Positions 21,525 through 31,522 of a stretch of 64,000 bases of DNA are shown piece by piece. Source of the stretch: Gracilaria gracilis (taxonomy: Eukaryota; Rhodophyta; Florideophyceae; Gracilariales; Gracilariaceae); contig JARGSG010000001.1 in the NCBI GenBank assembly GCA_030374805.1, positions 744,001-808,000 of the forward strand, given 5' to 3'. The position numbers and the translations under genes were made by a program. How positions within the stretch are numbered: the first letter of the stretch is position 1; each line of letters begins with the position of its first letter. Under the pieces are notes generated by a model. That model made no database searches and had not been told where the DNA came from. It saw nothing but the letters and a program-made list of their open reading frames with translations.

Positions 21525-22164
21525 GAATGACGAGATAAGGTGACCGTTGAGATTCGGGATGAGTGGTTCGTTGAACTGGCACACATCAATGTAAACATAA
21601 CTTGTACAAACCATTCACCTTGTTTTTATTCATCTTTCTTCGACCTCCAAGACGAATAGATGTTTTCAATAGAAGCATTCTCAGCTAGTCTGCCGAGATA
21701 GCATAGGGTGTTTTCGAAGAGTACACGACATACTGCAGCCAGCCAACAAGGTATACTGTTTTAAAGATAGGGTTTTCTGTCATTGTGAAGGCAAAGCAAG
21801 AATAGAACAGGAGCCGAATAGAACCGTTCGCACTCGGCTTTGTTACATTCCAGTGGAATTCAAGGACTTCTTTTCAAAAGAGTGTTGAAAAGAAGTCCTT
21901 GAATTCCAGTTGTATGAAGTCTTGTCATTCAAACATCTGCGGTCCATTGCATGTACTGATGTGTCAACTTGGCACCGCAACCAATTATGACTTGTCGACC
22001 AACAACTAATCGTTTTTCTATCCAAACGTTTTGAGACGTTCATTTTTGTTGCCCCCTTTCTCATGCAGGAGTAGATAGTTCATCGTTTGTGATGAGATAT
22101 ACATAAGCAATGACATGATGCTGATGTCAGAGTGAAGAAGCTTAAACAGAGCTCGGCGCGATGA
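21525..22164. other. Gene-free stretch with a hairpin
   Basis: Downstream flank of the copper ATPase. Apart from the perfect hairpin at 21854-21908 I see no feature. The short minus-strand frames have no motif. Confidence 0.35.
21854..21908. repeat. Perfect 24-bp inverted repeat with 7-nt loop
   Basis: The left arm begins GGAATTCAAGGACTTC and ends TTTTCAA at 21877; the right arm is its exact complement at 21885-21907, and one more T-A pair extends the stem to 21854/21908. The loop is AAGAGTG. A perfect stem of this length is not expected by chance. It could be a small-RNA hairpin, a transcript terminator, a collapsed MITE or an assembly fold-back. Confidence 0.85.
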
Positions 22165-22350
22165 ATTGCCAGCGCCACGTGAAAGAAAAGATAAATCCAT
22201 GATAGATATGATTAAGGAGTGGCCGTTACGGTTTTTGGCTTTCTTCAAGAGAGAGAACTACCTTTAGATTCGATCTGTAGATAGCTCTCCTGCCGCCTCG
22301 GAATCAGGGGCGGCTGACCACAGTAAAGAAGAGAAGAAGAAGAAGAAGCT
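22165..22350 (+). mobile_element. 3' end of non-LTR retroelement family A
   Basis: It is nearly identical to 625-770, including GATATGATTAAG, GAGTGGCCGTTACGG, the GAGAGAGAACTAC block, the CTGCCGCCTCGGAATCAGG 3' UTR and a longer tail of AAGAAG units. It is strongly 5'-truncated and keeps only the last ~30 codons. Confidence 0.7.
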
Positions 22351-23023
22351 TCGTATCGTGATATGGAATAACCTCTAAGAGCGAAATCTTCAGCGACTAA
22401 CTTTAACCCTTTTGTCAACCACTAAAGTCTGGAGCAGGACTACACCACCGGGATATACCTGTCTTGGAATCTGATCTAAATGGGTCACTTTGCGGACATT
22501 CTTGGAAGCCTCATCCACTTGGAAGGGCTTTTGAAGTTTTGAAAACTACAAAAGCTCTGACCACGAAAATGTTGTTCTACTAACCACAGATCAAACTGGC
22601 GGCCGAGAACGACAACAATGCGAAGCATTTCCTACATTTCATTCTGGAGAGACGTCAAGGATCTTTTGCCACAAGAGAAAATGCGTTCGCAAGCTGATGG
22701 ATTCGTAGGTCGGGAAGGGATTTAGATGTACTGTAACGGAGCCACGGACAACCTGCCTGTGAAACCTCCCTGGCCTGTGAAACCTCCCTGCAGAACTCAA
22801 TGGACCAAAAGCCCTAACTAAAACAGTACAAAACAGATACCTTGGTACCACGAAGAACTATCAACTTCATCTATGAGAAGAAGAGATTCGTAGATGCCAA
22901 GGGCACGGAGAACATCCCTGAAATGTATTCTTGTTTAAGGCTTCTGCCTCCTTAGTGTTTAACCGGAGAAAAACCTTTGCTTGTTGTGCGTAAGTTACAA
23001 TGTGTTTTTGACGTAGACTTGTA
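22351..23023. other. Gene-free stretch
   Basis: No supported gene. A 16-bp direct duplication (CCTGTGAAACCTCCCT, twice) lies at ~22753-22791. Confidence 0.35.
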
Positions 23024-23950
23024 TTAACGAGCTTTTCTTTTTGATTGTTCTGTTTCATTTCGGTGCCTAGTCATACTTAATAGATCGTACACCAACACAA
23101 ATCCATATTCCAGCGACTTGATGTGTTCAATGTGATCTGCGAGTGGAAAAGGTGCATTTTGGTAATCACCGTTACTCTCCCAGTCTCCATTTTTGTTCGG
23201 CAAAGCGTGTATAATTGCAGTTTGAGCACCACTTTCTTTCACTGACATCAGAAGACCAGTAAGTGAAGTTGTTTCCAAAACATGTTCATTGTCAATCCTG
23301 AGGAATATACTTGCCTTGGGGGGTGGCTGCTTCGTCAGATCCCCCCTAATAAATTTGATATCAAACGCATATCCTTCCTCCCGAAGAACGCTGTGCGCTT
23401 CAGCCAGTTCTGCAGAACTAGAATCCACGCAAAAAACACTTGATCTTCCATGAGAGGATTCCATGTTCAGTAGTTGGGACAAAGACCTGAGGATAGCCAA
23501 ATGCTTATGACACGGATAAGCTACGAGAGACGTCAGTTCCTCGTTGTGTATCATCTCGAACAATACTTCAGATATACGATGAACAGATAGTGCGGAAAGT
23601 GTGTTGACGCGGCCTTTGGTGAATTCATTTGAGAGTGCGGGTGAGTGGGCTCCTGGTGGTATATGTGTATCACTGTCCTGTTTGGTAATACTGGTGTACT
23701 TGGCATGTGTTCGAGCCGTAAGACGGAAAGTCGGAGCAAGGGAGAACAGTACCAGCGCAAAGAGAAACAAGATTACACTTTGATATTTGTTTGGTGGGCC
23801 TTTTGTTCGGGAAGATAATGATGTGGAACGACTAAGAGCGAGTGGAAGAGAGGACGCCGATGTGCTTTGAGTATACGTCGATGTTCGGGACGTAGATGAC
23901 TGAATTGACCTCTGGGATCTAGAAGCCTGAAATCCAAAGACTCGAAACAT
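23024..23950 (-). CDS. Type II membrane protein with a lumenal Rossmann-like domain, unknown
   Basis: The protein has 308 residues from ATG 23950 (MFRVFGF). A Ser/Thr-rich cytosolic N terminus of ~50 residues precedes one hydrophobic segment (SVILFLFALVLFSLAP). This fits a signal-anchored Golgi protein. The rest (~100-300) alternates strands and helices: SVFCVDSSSAELAEAHSVLREEG, then FDIKFIRGD, then ASIFLRIDNEHVLE. This hints at a class I methyltransferase-like fold, but there is no GxGxG loop, so the fold is only suggested. Similar topology is common among Golgi enzymes that modify matrix polysaccharides. The C terminus is basic. Confidence 0.5.
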   Translation of the reverse strand: MFRVFGFQASRSQRSIQSSTSRTSTYTQSTSASSLPLALSRSTSLSSRTKGPPNKYQSVILFLFALVLFSLAPTFRLTARTHAKYTSITKQDSDTHIPPGAHSPALSNEFTKGRVNTLSALSVHRISEVLFEMIHNEELTSLVAYPCHKHLAILRSLSQLLNMESSHGRSSVFCVDSSSAELAEAHSVLREEGYAFDIKFIRGDLTKQPPPKASIFLRIDNEHVLETTSLTGLLMSVKESGAQTAIIHALPNKNGDWESNGDYQNAPFPLADHIEHIKSLEYGFVLVYDLLSMTRHRNETEQSKRKAR

Positions 23951-25275
23951 TGCAGTGGGTATGAATCTGAGTAACACCAACTGCCACAAAAGTACTTTGC
24001 GCCAGAGCTGTTGATGTCAGGCCGTCAACGACTATCGAGAAAACAAAATGGATGAGGAGGCATGTTTTTCAAAATTCATCGACACCTGAATTGCTGAGGC
24101 TCGAAGGGAGGAAGAGGCCATACCCTTTGGGAGGAAAACGGATGCTTTCGTCGAGAACACGGAATAGTTGACGTTCCCGCAGAAAAGAAGTAGTCTGGCT
24201 TGTCATACAACGGTAAAGAATTATTGCTGACAAAGACCCATAACGGCGCGTGAAGTGTAAAAGGTCTGCAAAAGATGAAGGTTCTTTGCGATACAGATAC
24301 AGCATATACGCTCATGATCGAGCTTCGCCTTACGCAGATGCTACATTTGGAATGTCCGCGTTTCGTTATAGTGTGGGTTCCGCAAATTCAGGGACGCTGC
24401 GCGTAAGCGAAGCAGCCCATTGGTTCCTGAACAGAGAGAGCAAGAGTTGGGCGTCTTCATCTGTTCGAACTGGGTTTAGAGTGTCTCAGTGTTCGGAATG
24501 ATGAGGGGGGAGGAGATCATTCCAAAATGGGTCTGATTCGAAACAATCAGGCAGTTATCCTTAAACCTTGACATGTTTTCGAAAATCGAAGGCGGGCGCC
24601 TCTTGTTCGTCCCGCTCATTGTCTCGAGTGAGCCCTCCTCCCGGTAAATGACGAAGAGGCAAGCTCATAGCGATTGCGAACTGTGATCGATGGTCCTACT
24701 CTCCACTCGTGCGTGACACGCTGTCTGAAAGTGCACACTGTGCACACTATGCACTTTCAGACAGGCGTGTCACGCACGAGTGGAGAGTGTGCACTGCACA
24801 CTGTGCATGAAGTGCCCTCGTGCTCTATCTATTGCTTACAGTGTCGAATGGCAAATGTAAACAAGAAAACCGGGTGTGATTTCCTTCTTTTGGCGGGAAC
24901 TCATACGGAGCCTGTAATTGGATACGGGCACCACAGCCAAAATCGTTGCAGTCTCATGAAGAGACTGCTTGTTATGATGACGTCTCGATATCTTCATGCT
25001 GGCTCTAGCTAGTTAAACGTTCAGGTCATCTGACTACAAGGGTAGTTCGTCCAGAGCACCTCACTCGTCCGGGTGTTTGCGTTTCTTTCTTGAAAGACTT
25101 GCAGTTCAACTAAACTTGCATACCCTACACAGCACCAGAAGAGTATGGTGAAGTGGAAAGTCTTCAATTGAAGGCAATATCATTCTCTCCGACACTCGTC
25201 TGCCCCCGATTTCGCACATTTCTGTTTCGGGGCCCAACGTTTGGTCTGCAAGCGGAACTTTGTCTCATACTCATA
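23951..25275. other. Gene-free region with a long hairpin
   Basis: It separates the divergent membrane-protein and WAPL genes. Short frames (for example 24250-24501) show no motif. The main structure is the inverted repeat at 24698-24788, followed by GTGCAC-rich sequence to ~24810. Confidence 0.35.
24698..24788. repeat. 38-bp near-perfect inverted repeat (hairpin)
   Basis: The left arm is 24698-24735 (starts ACTCTCCACTCGTGCG, ends GAAAGTGCA). The right arm is 24750-24788 and is its exact complement except for one extra G at 24765. The 14-nt loop CACTGTGCACACTA contains its own GTGCAC half-sites. The arms are unlike the neighbouring genes. Candidate explanations are a miRNA-type hairpin precursor, a small MITE or a cruciform. 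Confidence 0.85.
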
Positions 25276-28200
25276 ATGCCGAGAAGTTCTCTGAAACAGC
25301 GCAAGCGGGGGTTTGATCCCCATGCGTTCGAATTCACCGGCGAAGAAGCGGTTCAGGCCGACAAGGCAGCCAAAGCCCGCCCGACGTTCAGAAGAAAGAA
25401 GGTGTCAATACTTTCCGCTCTTCCGGACGCACCAAACCCTTTCACCGCACTAGCAGAGAGGCCACTTTTAACCTTGAAAAATGCCGAAGACTGCCGCGAG
25501 GCAAGCGGTGCAGATAACGAACATGGGCCAATGCCCGTGTCGAGACGGTTTCGACAACCTCTTGGTGTTGCCAGGCGCGAAACGAAACGAAGGCAAGCTG
25601 GGCGAGAAAAATTGGCGCCGCGGATAAAGCGAAAAGGGGTGAAACGCAAAGCGACCCTCAAGGCGAATGTGAGCCCGTCAGTTAACAGAGAAATAACGCC
25701 AGAACCACCTGTACCTTCATTTCTGAGCGCCACTCAAGAGAGTAGTGAGGCATCGAGCGCTTTGCGACGTTCTGGGCGAAAAAGATATAGAACTGCGAAA
25801 GCGCTTCAAGTCTATGAGGAATCCTTAAAGAAGCCCCGGATGCAGACGAGAAGACGCAGCGATCAAGACGTTGATCCTAAAACTGGGGTGGAAGGACAAG
25901 GAGCTGTTCCAGTAAGTGTTTCTGCTAGCATAGTGCCATTCAAGGAAGAGAATAATCGTTCGAAGACCGAAGCAAACCATCATCTTGTCCATGAAGAGGG
26001 AGGTGAGCTTCATCCAAGGAGATTAGAACAGACTGACTTGCCTCCTGAATTTGGGACAGAGGATGAACCAAATGATGAAGAATCTTCAGAGACTCCAAAA
26101 GATCCCCTTATTGAAAACAATTCGGACAGCAACGCCTCAAGAATCAATATAAAGGCACATTCAGCTACTCAAAACATGACCGATGCCTTAATCGGCCATC
26201 AGAATGAATCGAGGCATCTTCATTCTCCAACAAAGGACGATGACATTGGTGAGGGCCAAACGCAGAACTTAGAACCGCGTTCCTCCATCCCGAAACCGTT
26301 AATAGTGGATCGAATTGAAGAGCAATCAGCAGGACTCAGACAGGAACTTACGGAATCCAAATCAAGTGGGCCAGAATGTGGCGTTTCGGATCAGAAGACA
26401 AGAGCGGACTCACGAAACAATATGCGCGTTCATGCGCAAGAGAAGAAATTTCATAATAGCCAAAAGCACGGTGATGATACAGCACAAGACGTGGGGTCTG
26501 AACCATCTCCAATCAAGACAGAAGCTAATGCAGTTGAGACAGATCAGAACTCAAGTGTGTTTGTCTCCCCAATTACACCCGCTCAACCAACGAAGCCGGG
26601 CCTGGGTTACACTTCGGACCCAAGAGCTGCAAAGGAGGCTATGAAAAATAAGCCGGACGAAAAAAGTTTACTACAAGGCACAGGAATAATGGAGAGCTCA
26701 TCCGAAAAGCTAACGTCCGTTACAACCGCCATACAATCTTCGAAGTCGCCAAATGCAACTTGTATTGCGAGTGGATTTGATGGACAACCTGGCTGCACAA
26801 ATACGACAACCCGTAAGTCGGAAACCCAGTCGAGTGCGTCACCGAACGACGAGGATTGCGGGCGAATAGAAGAACAGAATTTACCTCTAGCGGACAAAGC
26901 CTCATCAAGGTCTCCGGAAATGTGCACCATTGTTCTCCCTCAAAGCGAAAATATCACACTTCCTGGGGTTGCAGAATCTCCGACAGAGATGTTTGATGAC
27001 TCTGTTATATCTTTCGGAAAACCGGGGATGCAAAACGGCGAGAAGTCTGCTCATGGGTATGAACTTAATGAAAAGTCGACGGCAGAAAACGTACCGAAGA
27101 GCGCTGAAAGTCTCGATTCTGTTAGGCCTTCAGAGCCAAAAATATGCTCGCGGTCTGGAACGGAGATTCCAGGAGAATCTTCTAAAGATACTATTCAATC
27201 TGCCCAGAAGAATGGAGAAGGAGATGCTCCCGGAATGAAAACCGATGTTCCAACCACGATGATGAGAAGTGAGAGAGAATCGCAAAGCGACTGCTCACTG
27301 GAAGCGATGCAAGAAAAAGCCTTCCCGTCGGATCTCCCCCACAAGAATTCGCCAGGAGAGAACGAAGGCATGCAATCTGGCCAAGAGATCCACACGAAAT
27401 TCTCACCATCTCATCCGAAACAGATCGACTTGGAGAAGCCACATAAATCAATCGCAAGCACAATGTTAACGAAACGTAAACTTGATGGCGAATGCAACGT
27501 ACCGTTCACGACAACGAATGTTGGAGAGAAAGAAAACGCTCAGATCTCACAACCACCACTGCAGGATTCCCGCAAATCAAAGCAGACGTTTTCTAAGCGT
27601 GTACGTTTTACTGAGCCAGAAAAGTCTGGGCTACCAAGTATGGAACGAAAAGGAATTAGTGACATCATGAAGATGAGGCTTCGGAAGGCTCGACGCAGGC
27701 AACTGACTCCATTGGCGCCACATGGTGTAACTGTGATGACAATACGTGGATCTGATCTGAATGAAAAGGAAAGGCGTGTTTTTCTTGACGAACTGCAATA
27801 TCTTCTTGACGGTATCTTCAAACCGAGCGGCAAAGCAGAACGGAAGTCACCACAGCTTGAAAGTCAGTTGATATCGAAGACATTGATTTCGCTTACGCAA
27901 CTATTGACGAGGAAATCCCGTGAAATGAAGCCTTCGGTAGAGGATGAAAACGACAGTGCTCTGATTCAAATTTTGTCCACACAACCCTCTTTATTCCGGA
28001 GCATTGTAAGTCGACTGTGCGGAGTGTTCGGAAAGTCAAGAAGTATAGACGCGATGCTGGCTGCTGTCTTTGTGCTTATCTTTCGAGCAACCCCAAAACT
28101 TCTCCTCGTCAGTGCAACTGAGCTTGATATTCTTCTCAACGCGTTCTTCCGGAGTAGTGCGGCTGCTTTGAAAGAGGATGAGGTAGAAGGTTCAAGGAGA

Positions 28201-29529
28201 TCTTCAGCTGTGAAGGGCACTAAGGGAATTGACGCGAAGAAACGACGGGGGCGACTTGCGAAACGCTTTGAGGAATCCAAAGTCGAGAGCTCCGTTTTAT
28301 CTGCATTGAACAAAGTGATGGAGGAGGCAAGTATTGCCGAGGAAGAATTTTCTGGGTTTAAGAACGAGGCCGTTGCTGCATCCCATCTTATAGGTACTGC
28401 TCTATCCCTCGTGATGTGTTTTCATGGAAATCTCCGCTCCGTGATGCGAGAAAACCGAAGATTGGACAAGGTCGTTGCCGTTCTTTACAGTTGTGAAAAG
28501 CTTATGGTTCAGAAGGTAGATTCAAGTTGCGAAGAAAAGAAACTACAGTTTGTCCATAACGAGGCACCCACAGCATGGGTAGTCCTGGGGGCCTCACTGA
28601 AAATTCTCGAGTTCGCCATCTTGGACAGAGTTTGTCAAGCGAGAACAGCACGTGAGAGCAGACTTTGTGCTATCGTTGTTGACGTCATTCGCAGTGTAGA
28701 ATGTCTTCGTGAAGGTATGTTCGGTAGCGAGTGGATTCTTTCAGCAGCTTTACGAGTTGCCATCAACTTGTGCCATGGATTTGGAGAGGCATCTCGTCAA
28801 TTTGTGAAGCGGAAAGGGCACGAACTGGTTCTTAAGTGGGTTGCCAAAGAGTGTCGTGTTGCTGGATTATTATCCGGAGAGGAAGAACATCTTTGTACAG
28901 ATGGTGTCAATGAGAGTTTTGATGTTCGAGTTCTTTGCCTCGCGCTGTTGGCAACGATTGTCGATCAAGAACGTGACGTTTGTGATCAGTTTCATACAAT
29001 GAATGTGGACGGCTTCAAGAGAAGGAAGGCGGGAGGTCTGGAAATAGCCACGGAAGTTTTGCGTGCCGCTGAAATGATTTTGGAGGCAGATGATCTAGAA
29101 TCTGAATCCAACGATTTCGTAGAAGAGAGGCGAAGAAGGGCTCCAGATGCATTGGCACGTACGCAACACGCTGAAAGAGCAGAGATAATGTTGGAAAAGA
29201 AGATCACGATAGGTTACGCATCTCTATTGCTTGGAGCGCTGGTTCAGGAGAATGTGAAGAATAGAAAGATGGCGGAGGACCTGATACCATCGAATAACTT
29301 GGTCGGTGTCGCTGCTGTTCTAACAGGATTTTTGGAATTCCACCATGAGGTTGGAATCATATCGGGTAGCATGGATCGTATGTACGCCCGGATCATCGAT
29401 AGTTTGGTTAAACCATTCCAAGGGAAAGGAGCTCCTGTAGTCGAGGACGGGGCGAGTTGGGAGGTTGGCCGTGACGGCAATTGTGAACGAGAAGACATTT
29501 CAATATCACTCAAGGCAGAATGTACATAG
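25276..29529 (+). CDS. WAPL-like cohesin-release protein
   Basis: The protein has 1417 residues from ATG 25276 (MPRSSLKQRKRGFD); the frame is open back to 25153 only via GTG. Residues ~1-830 are long, hydrophilic and disordered, with many Ser, Glu and Lys. The C-terminal ~550 are helical repeats. The last ~120 resemble the WAPL domain end: ITIGYASLLLGALVQENVKN, then LIPSNNLVGVAAVLTGFLEF, then a final amphipathic helix, matching the order in animal WAPL. Segments such as ALRVAINLCHGFGEAS and LCLALLATIVDQERDV fit its armadillo-like repeats. WAPL with PDS5 opens the SMC3-kleisin gate to release cohesin from chromatin. The N terminus is poorly conserved in all lineages, and the assignment rests on the C-terminal third. 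Confidence 0.75.
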   Translation: MPRSSLKQRKRGFDPHAFEFTGEEAVQADKAAKARPTFRRKKVSILSALPDAPNPFTALAERPLLTLKNAEDCREASGADNEHGPMPVSRRFRQPLGVARRETKRRQAGREKLAPRIKRKGVKRKATLKANVSPSVNREITPEPPVPSFLSATQESSEASSALRRSGRKRYRTAKALQVYEESLKKPRMQTRRRSDQDVDPKTGVEGQGAVPVSVSASIVPFKEENNRSKTEANHHLVHEEGGELHPRRLEQTDLPPEFGTEDEPNDEESSETPKDPLIENNSDSNASRINIKAHSATQNMTDALIGHQNESRHLHSPTKDDDIGEGQTQNLEPRSSIPKPLIVDRIEEQSAGLRQELTESKSSGPECGVSDQKTRADSRNNMRVHAQEKKFHNSQKHGDDTAQDVGSEPSPIKTEANAVETDQNSSVFVSPITPAQPTKPGLGYTSDPRAAKEAMKNKPDEKSLLQGTGIMESSSEKLTSVTTAIQSSKSPNATCIASGFDGQPGCTNTTTRKSETQSSASPNDEDCGRIEEQNLPLADKASSRSPEMCTIVLPQSENITLPGVAESPTEMFDDSVISFGKPGMQNGEKSAHGYELNEKSTAENVPKSAESLDSVRPSEPKICSRSGTEIPGESSKDTIQSAQKNGEGDAPGMKTDVPTTMMRSERESQSDCSLEAMQEKAFPSDLPHKNSPGENEGMQSGQEIHTKFSPSHPKQIDLEKPHKSIASTMLTKRKLDGECNVPFTTTNVGEKENAQISQPPLQDSRKSKQTFSKRVRFTEPEKSGLPSMERKGISDIMKMRLRKARRRQLTPLAPHGVTVMTIRGSDLNEKERRVFLDELQYLLDGIFKPSGKAERKSPQLESQLISKTLISLTQLLTRKSREMKPSVEDENDSALIQILSTQPSLFRSIVSRLCGVFGKSRSIDAMLAAVFVLIFRATPKLLLVSATELDILLNAFFRSSAAALKEDEVEGSRRSSAVKGTKGIDAKKRRGRLAKRFEESKVESSVLSALNKVMEEASIAEEEFSGFKNEAVAASHLIGTALSLVMCFHGNLRSVMRENRRLDKVVAVLYSCEKLMVQKVDSSCEEKKLQFVHNEAPTAWVVLGASLKILEFAILDRVCQARTARESRLCAIVVDVIRSVECLREGMFGSEWILSAALRVAINLCHGFGEASRQFVKRKGHELVLKWVAKECRVAGLLSGEEEHLCTDGVNESFDVRVLCLALLATIVDQERDVCDQFHTMNVDGFKRRKAGGLEIATEVLRAAEMILEADDLESESNDFVEERRRRAPDALARTQHAERAEIMLEKKITIGYASLLLGALVQENVKNRKMAEDLIPSNNLVGVAAVLTGFLEFHHEVGIISGSMDRMYARIIDSLVKPFQGKGAPVVEDGASWEVGRDGNCEREDISISLKAECT

Positions 29530-29718
29530 CAAGCACATGCAGTTCTAGTTGGATAGGTAGTTGGAATCCATTCAGAACAGAGAAAGATTTGGGTAGCCAG
29601 GATTATAGTTCAAGATGATCTTGAGCATCACACTCTAGGTAAGGGCGCCCCCATCGCTTCTTTCCGGCTTCCTTGGGTGTTCTGACTATCCTTTCTGCAA
29701 TACAAAAAGTGCGATCCA

Positions 29719-30868
29719 TTACTGAAAGATCCGGCGCATCCGCAAAACAGCCAGAACGCCTCGGAAGAACATTATTGAGGTGGAAAAAGAGATTCCGCTG
29801 ACTATCCAAAAAGCTGCAGGGTCTTCTTCCATACCGCTTAACAGATTCATTCCAAAAAGCCCTGCTACAAGACCTCCCACCCCAACGCTTACCGCTCCGA
29901 GGTTCAGAAATATGTCTAGTCTGAGAACCCGATTACGCATAGCATCGAGTCTGATTTGCGTTGCGTTCTCTGTCGTTTTAATAGCTTGTTGCGCAGTCGT
30001 CACTTCACTATACACAGTGTCAATTTGTTTCATGTAGTTCTCCAGCATCATTTCGACTTCGTCATGCTGATCCACTCGCCTTCTGACACCGGTTTCTTTA
30101 AAGCTTGAGAGGTACATAAGGCTCATATCTTCCTGTTATTCATGTGTTAGTGTACTTAAGAAAATGAAATGTAAACGAGGCAGAGAAACCTTTACTTACG
30201 TCAGACACAAGCACTTCGTTTAAGGCCGCTCGTGTTTGCGAAACCTTAACACTGAATTCGTTAAGAGCATTTTCCAGGGGAAGCAAGCGATCCATGCAGT
30301 TTTGAACGGTACCTCCACCGAAATCTTGAGTAGTAGAGAGAGTATCCAATACAAGGTCCAAACTTGGAATGAGCGTTCCAATCGTTGCATTAAATGTTGA
30401 AACAATCTCCACAAGAACAGCTTCTACGGCTCGAAACTCAAAAGGCATCGGGTGTGTGGGTGCGTCCAGTCTTCGTTGAAGCTTTGGGAGAAAATATTCA
30501 ACAGCTGGATTGGTTGGATCAAACGCAAGGGCTCGGTCAGATAGAACAATTATTCGTATATGTGCCAAATGAATTATGATTGCACTTTGTCTGGGAAGTA
30601 TTGCTGGAGCTTGTGAACGGAAACTGGGATCTACAACACGAAGGTCGCGTACCATTAAGCCAAGTTCTTGCGCAGCATCTGCTTTTTGAATGAAAGTTCC
30701 TTTGGGAGCCTTCTTTGAACTTAGCTCCACAGCAGCCAAAGGCACGGCGGCTGGCGCTTCCATACGCATGGACGGAAAATAGCGTCGCTGCATGTACGTG
30801 CATGAATCCCTTTTCACACAGTGAGACCTCCACGTTACTTGCGCCGCACGAAAACATGCTCGCAACAT
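29719..30868 (-). CDS. MRS2: MRS2/CorA-type mitochondrial magnesium channel
   Basis: There are two exons: 30868-30200 and 30132-29719, giving 360 residues. The 67-nt intron has donor GAC|GTAAGT, an ACTAAC branch site and a CAG acceptor. The first ~35 residues are rich in Arg, Ser and aromatic residues, like a mitochondrial presequence. A large soluble domain follows, with the characteristic long helix (FNATIGTLIPSLDLVLDTLS) and coiled coil. Two C-terminal membrane helices are joined by the GMN signature (VAGLFGMNLLSGMEED) that defines the pore entrance. Five such subunits form the channel that brings Mg2+ into the mitochondrial matrix. A plastid location is also possible for plant-type relatives. 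Confidence 0.9.
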
Positions 30869-31522
30869 CGTAGATCGTAGTCAAGGAGCATACAACTGAA
30901 CAGCTACTCGTAGGACAAAACCATTCCAAACGCTCTTTGAGTTGATCAATGGTGCCTTCAAGCTTGACAAAATTTCTCAGAATTCTTTGGACATGTAACG
31001 CAGTTATCTACATCCCTTGCCCTTCGATGAGGAAGCCTGTCTTTCGGAAAGCATGTACCAACATTCGCGTCGAAGTGATGCTGGTGATCCAGAGTAAGAT
31101 AGCGGTCTACACGAACATACTGTTCTGTCTTGCTACGAACGAAATGTTAGATATAGTAGTTTACTGGATGCGGAACGCTATTCGGCGGTGCTATTTCTAT
31201 CTGATGCAGTGAAGCACTCCCGAGTCCTGGCTCACGGCAGTAGAAGTGTATTGAATTACAATGTAATGAATTAGAACTCAAAAAGGGGCGGTCAACGTCC
31301 CCGTTCTTCGGTGAACCGCAGGCGCCTCACGACGGTGCCCAAAACGGCCTTACGTAACTTAAGGCCCATTTTCATCTCCTTAAAAACGTTTTCTCCCCTT
31401 CTCTCTGTCCTTCGTCGAGCAAATCACTTCTATACTCTGTACCGTACAGTGAAGGGCGTTGCTCTTCGTCACAGCATTCTTGTGTCGCTCAAGTCGAACC
31501 GGTCTGTCGAGAAGCAAAGATA
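30869..31522. other. Gene-free spacer between divergent genes
   Basis: It should hold the promoters of MRS2 and of the unknown gene at 31523. I see no RNA gene or repeat family. Confidence 0.3.
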
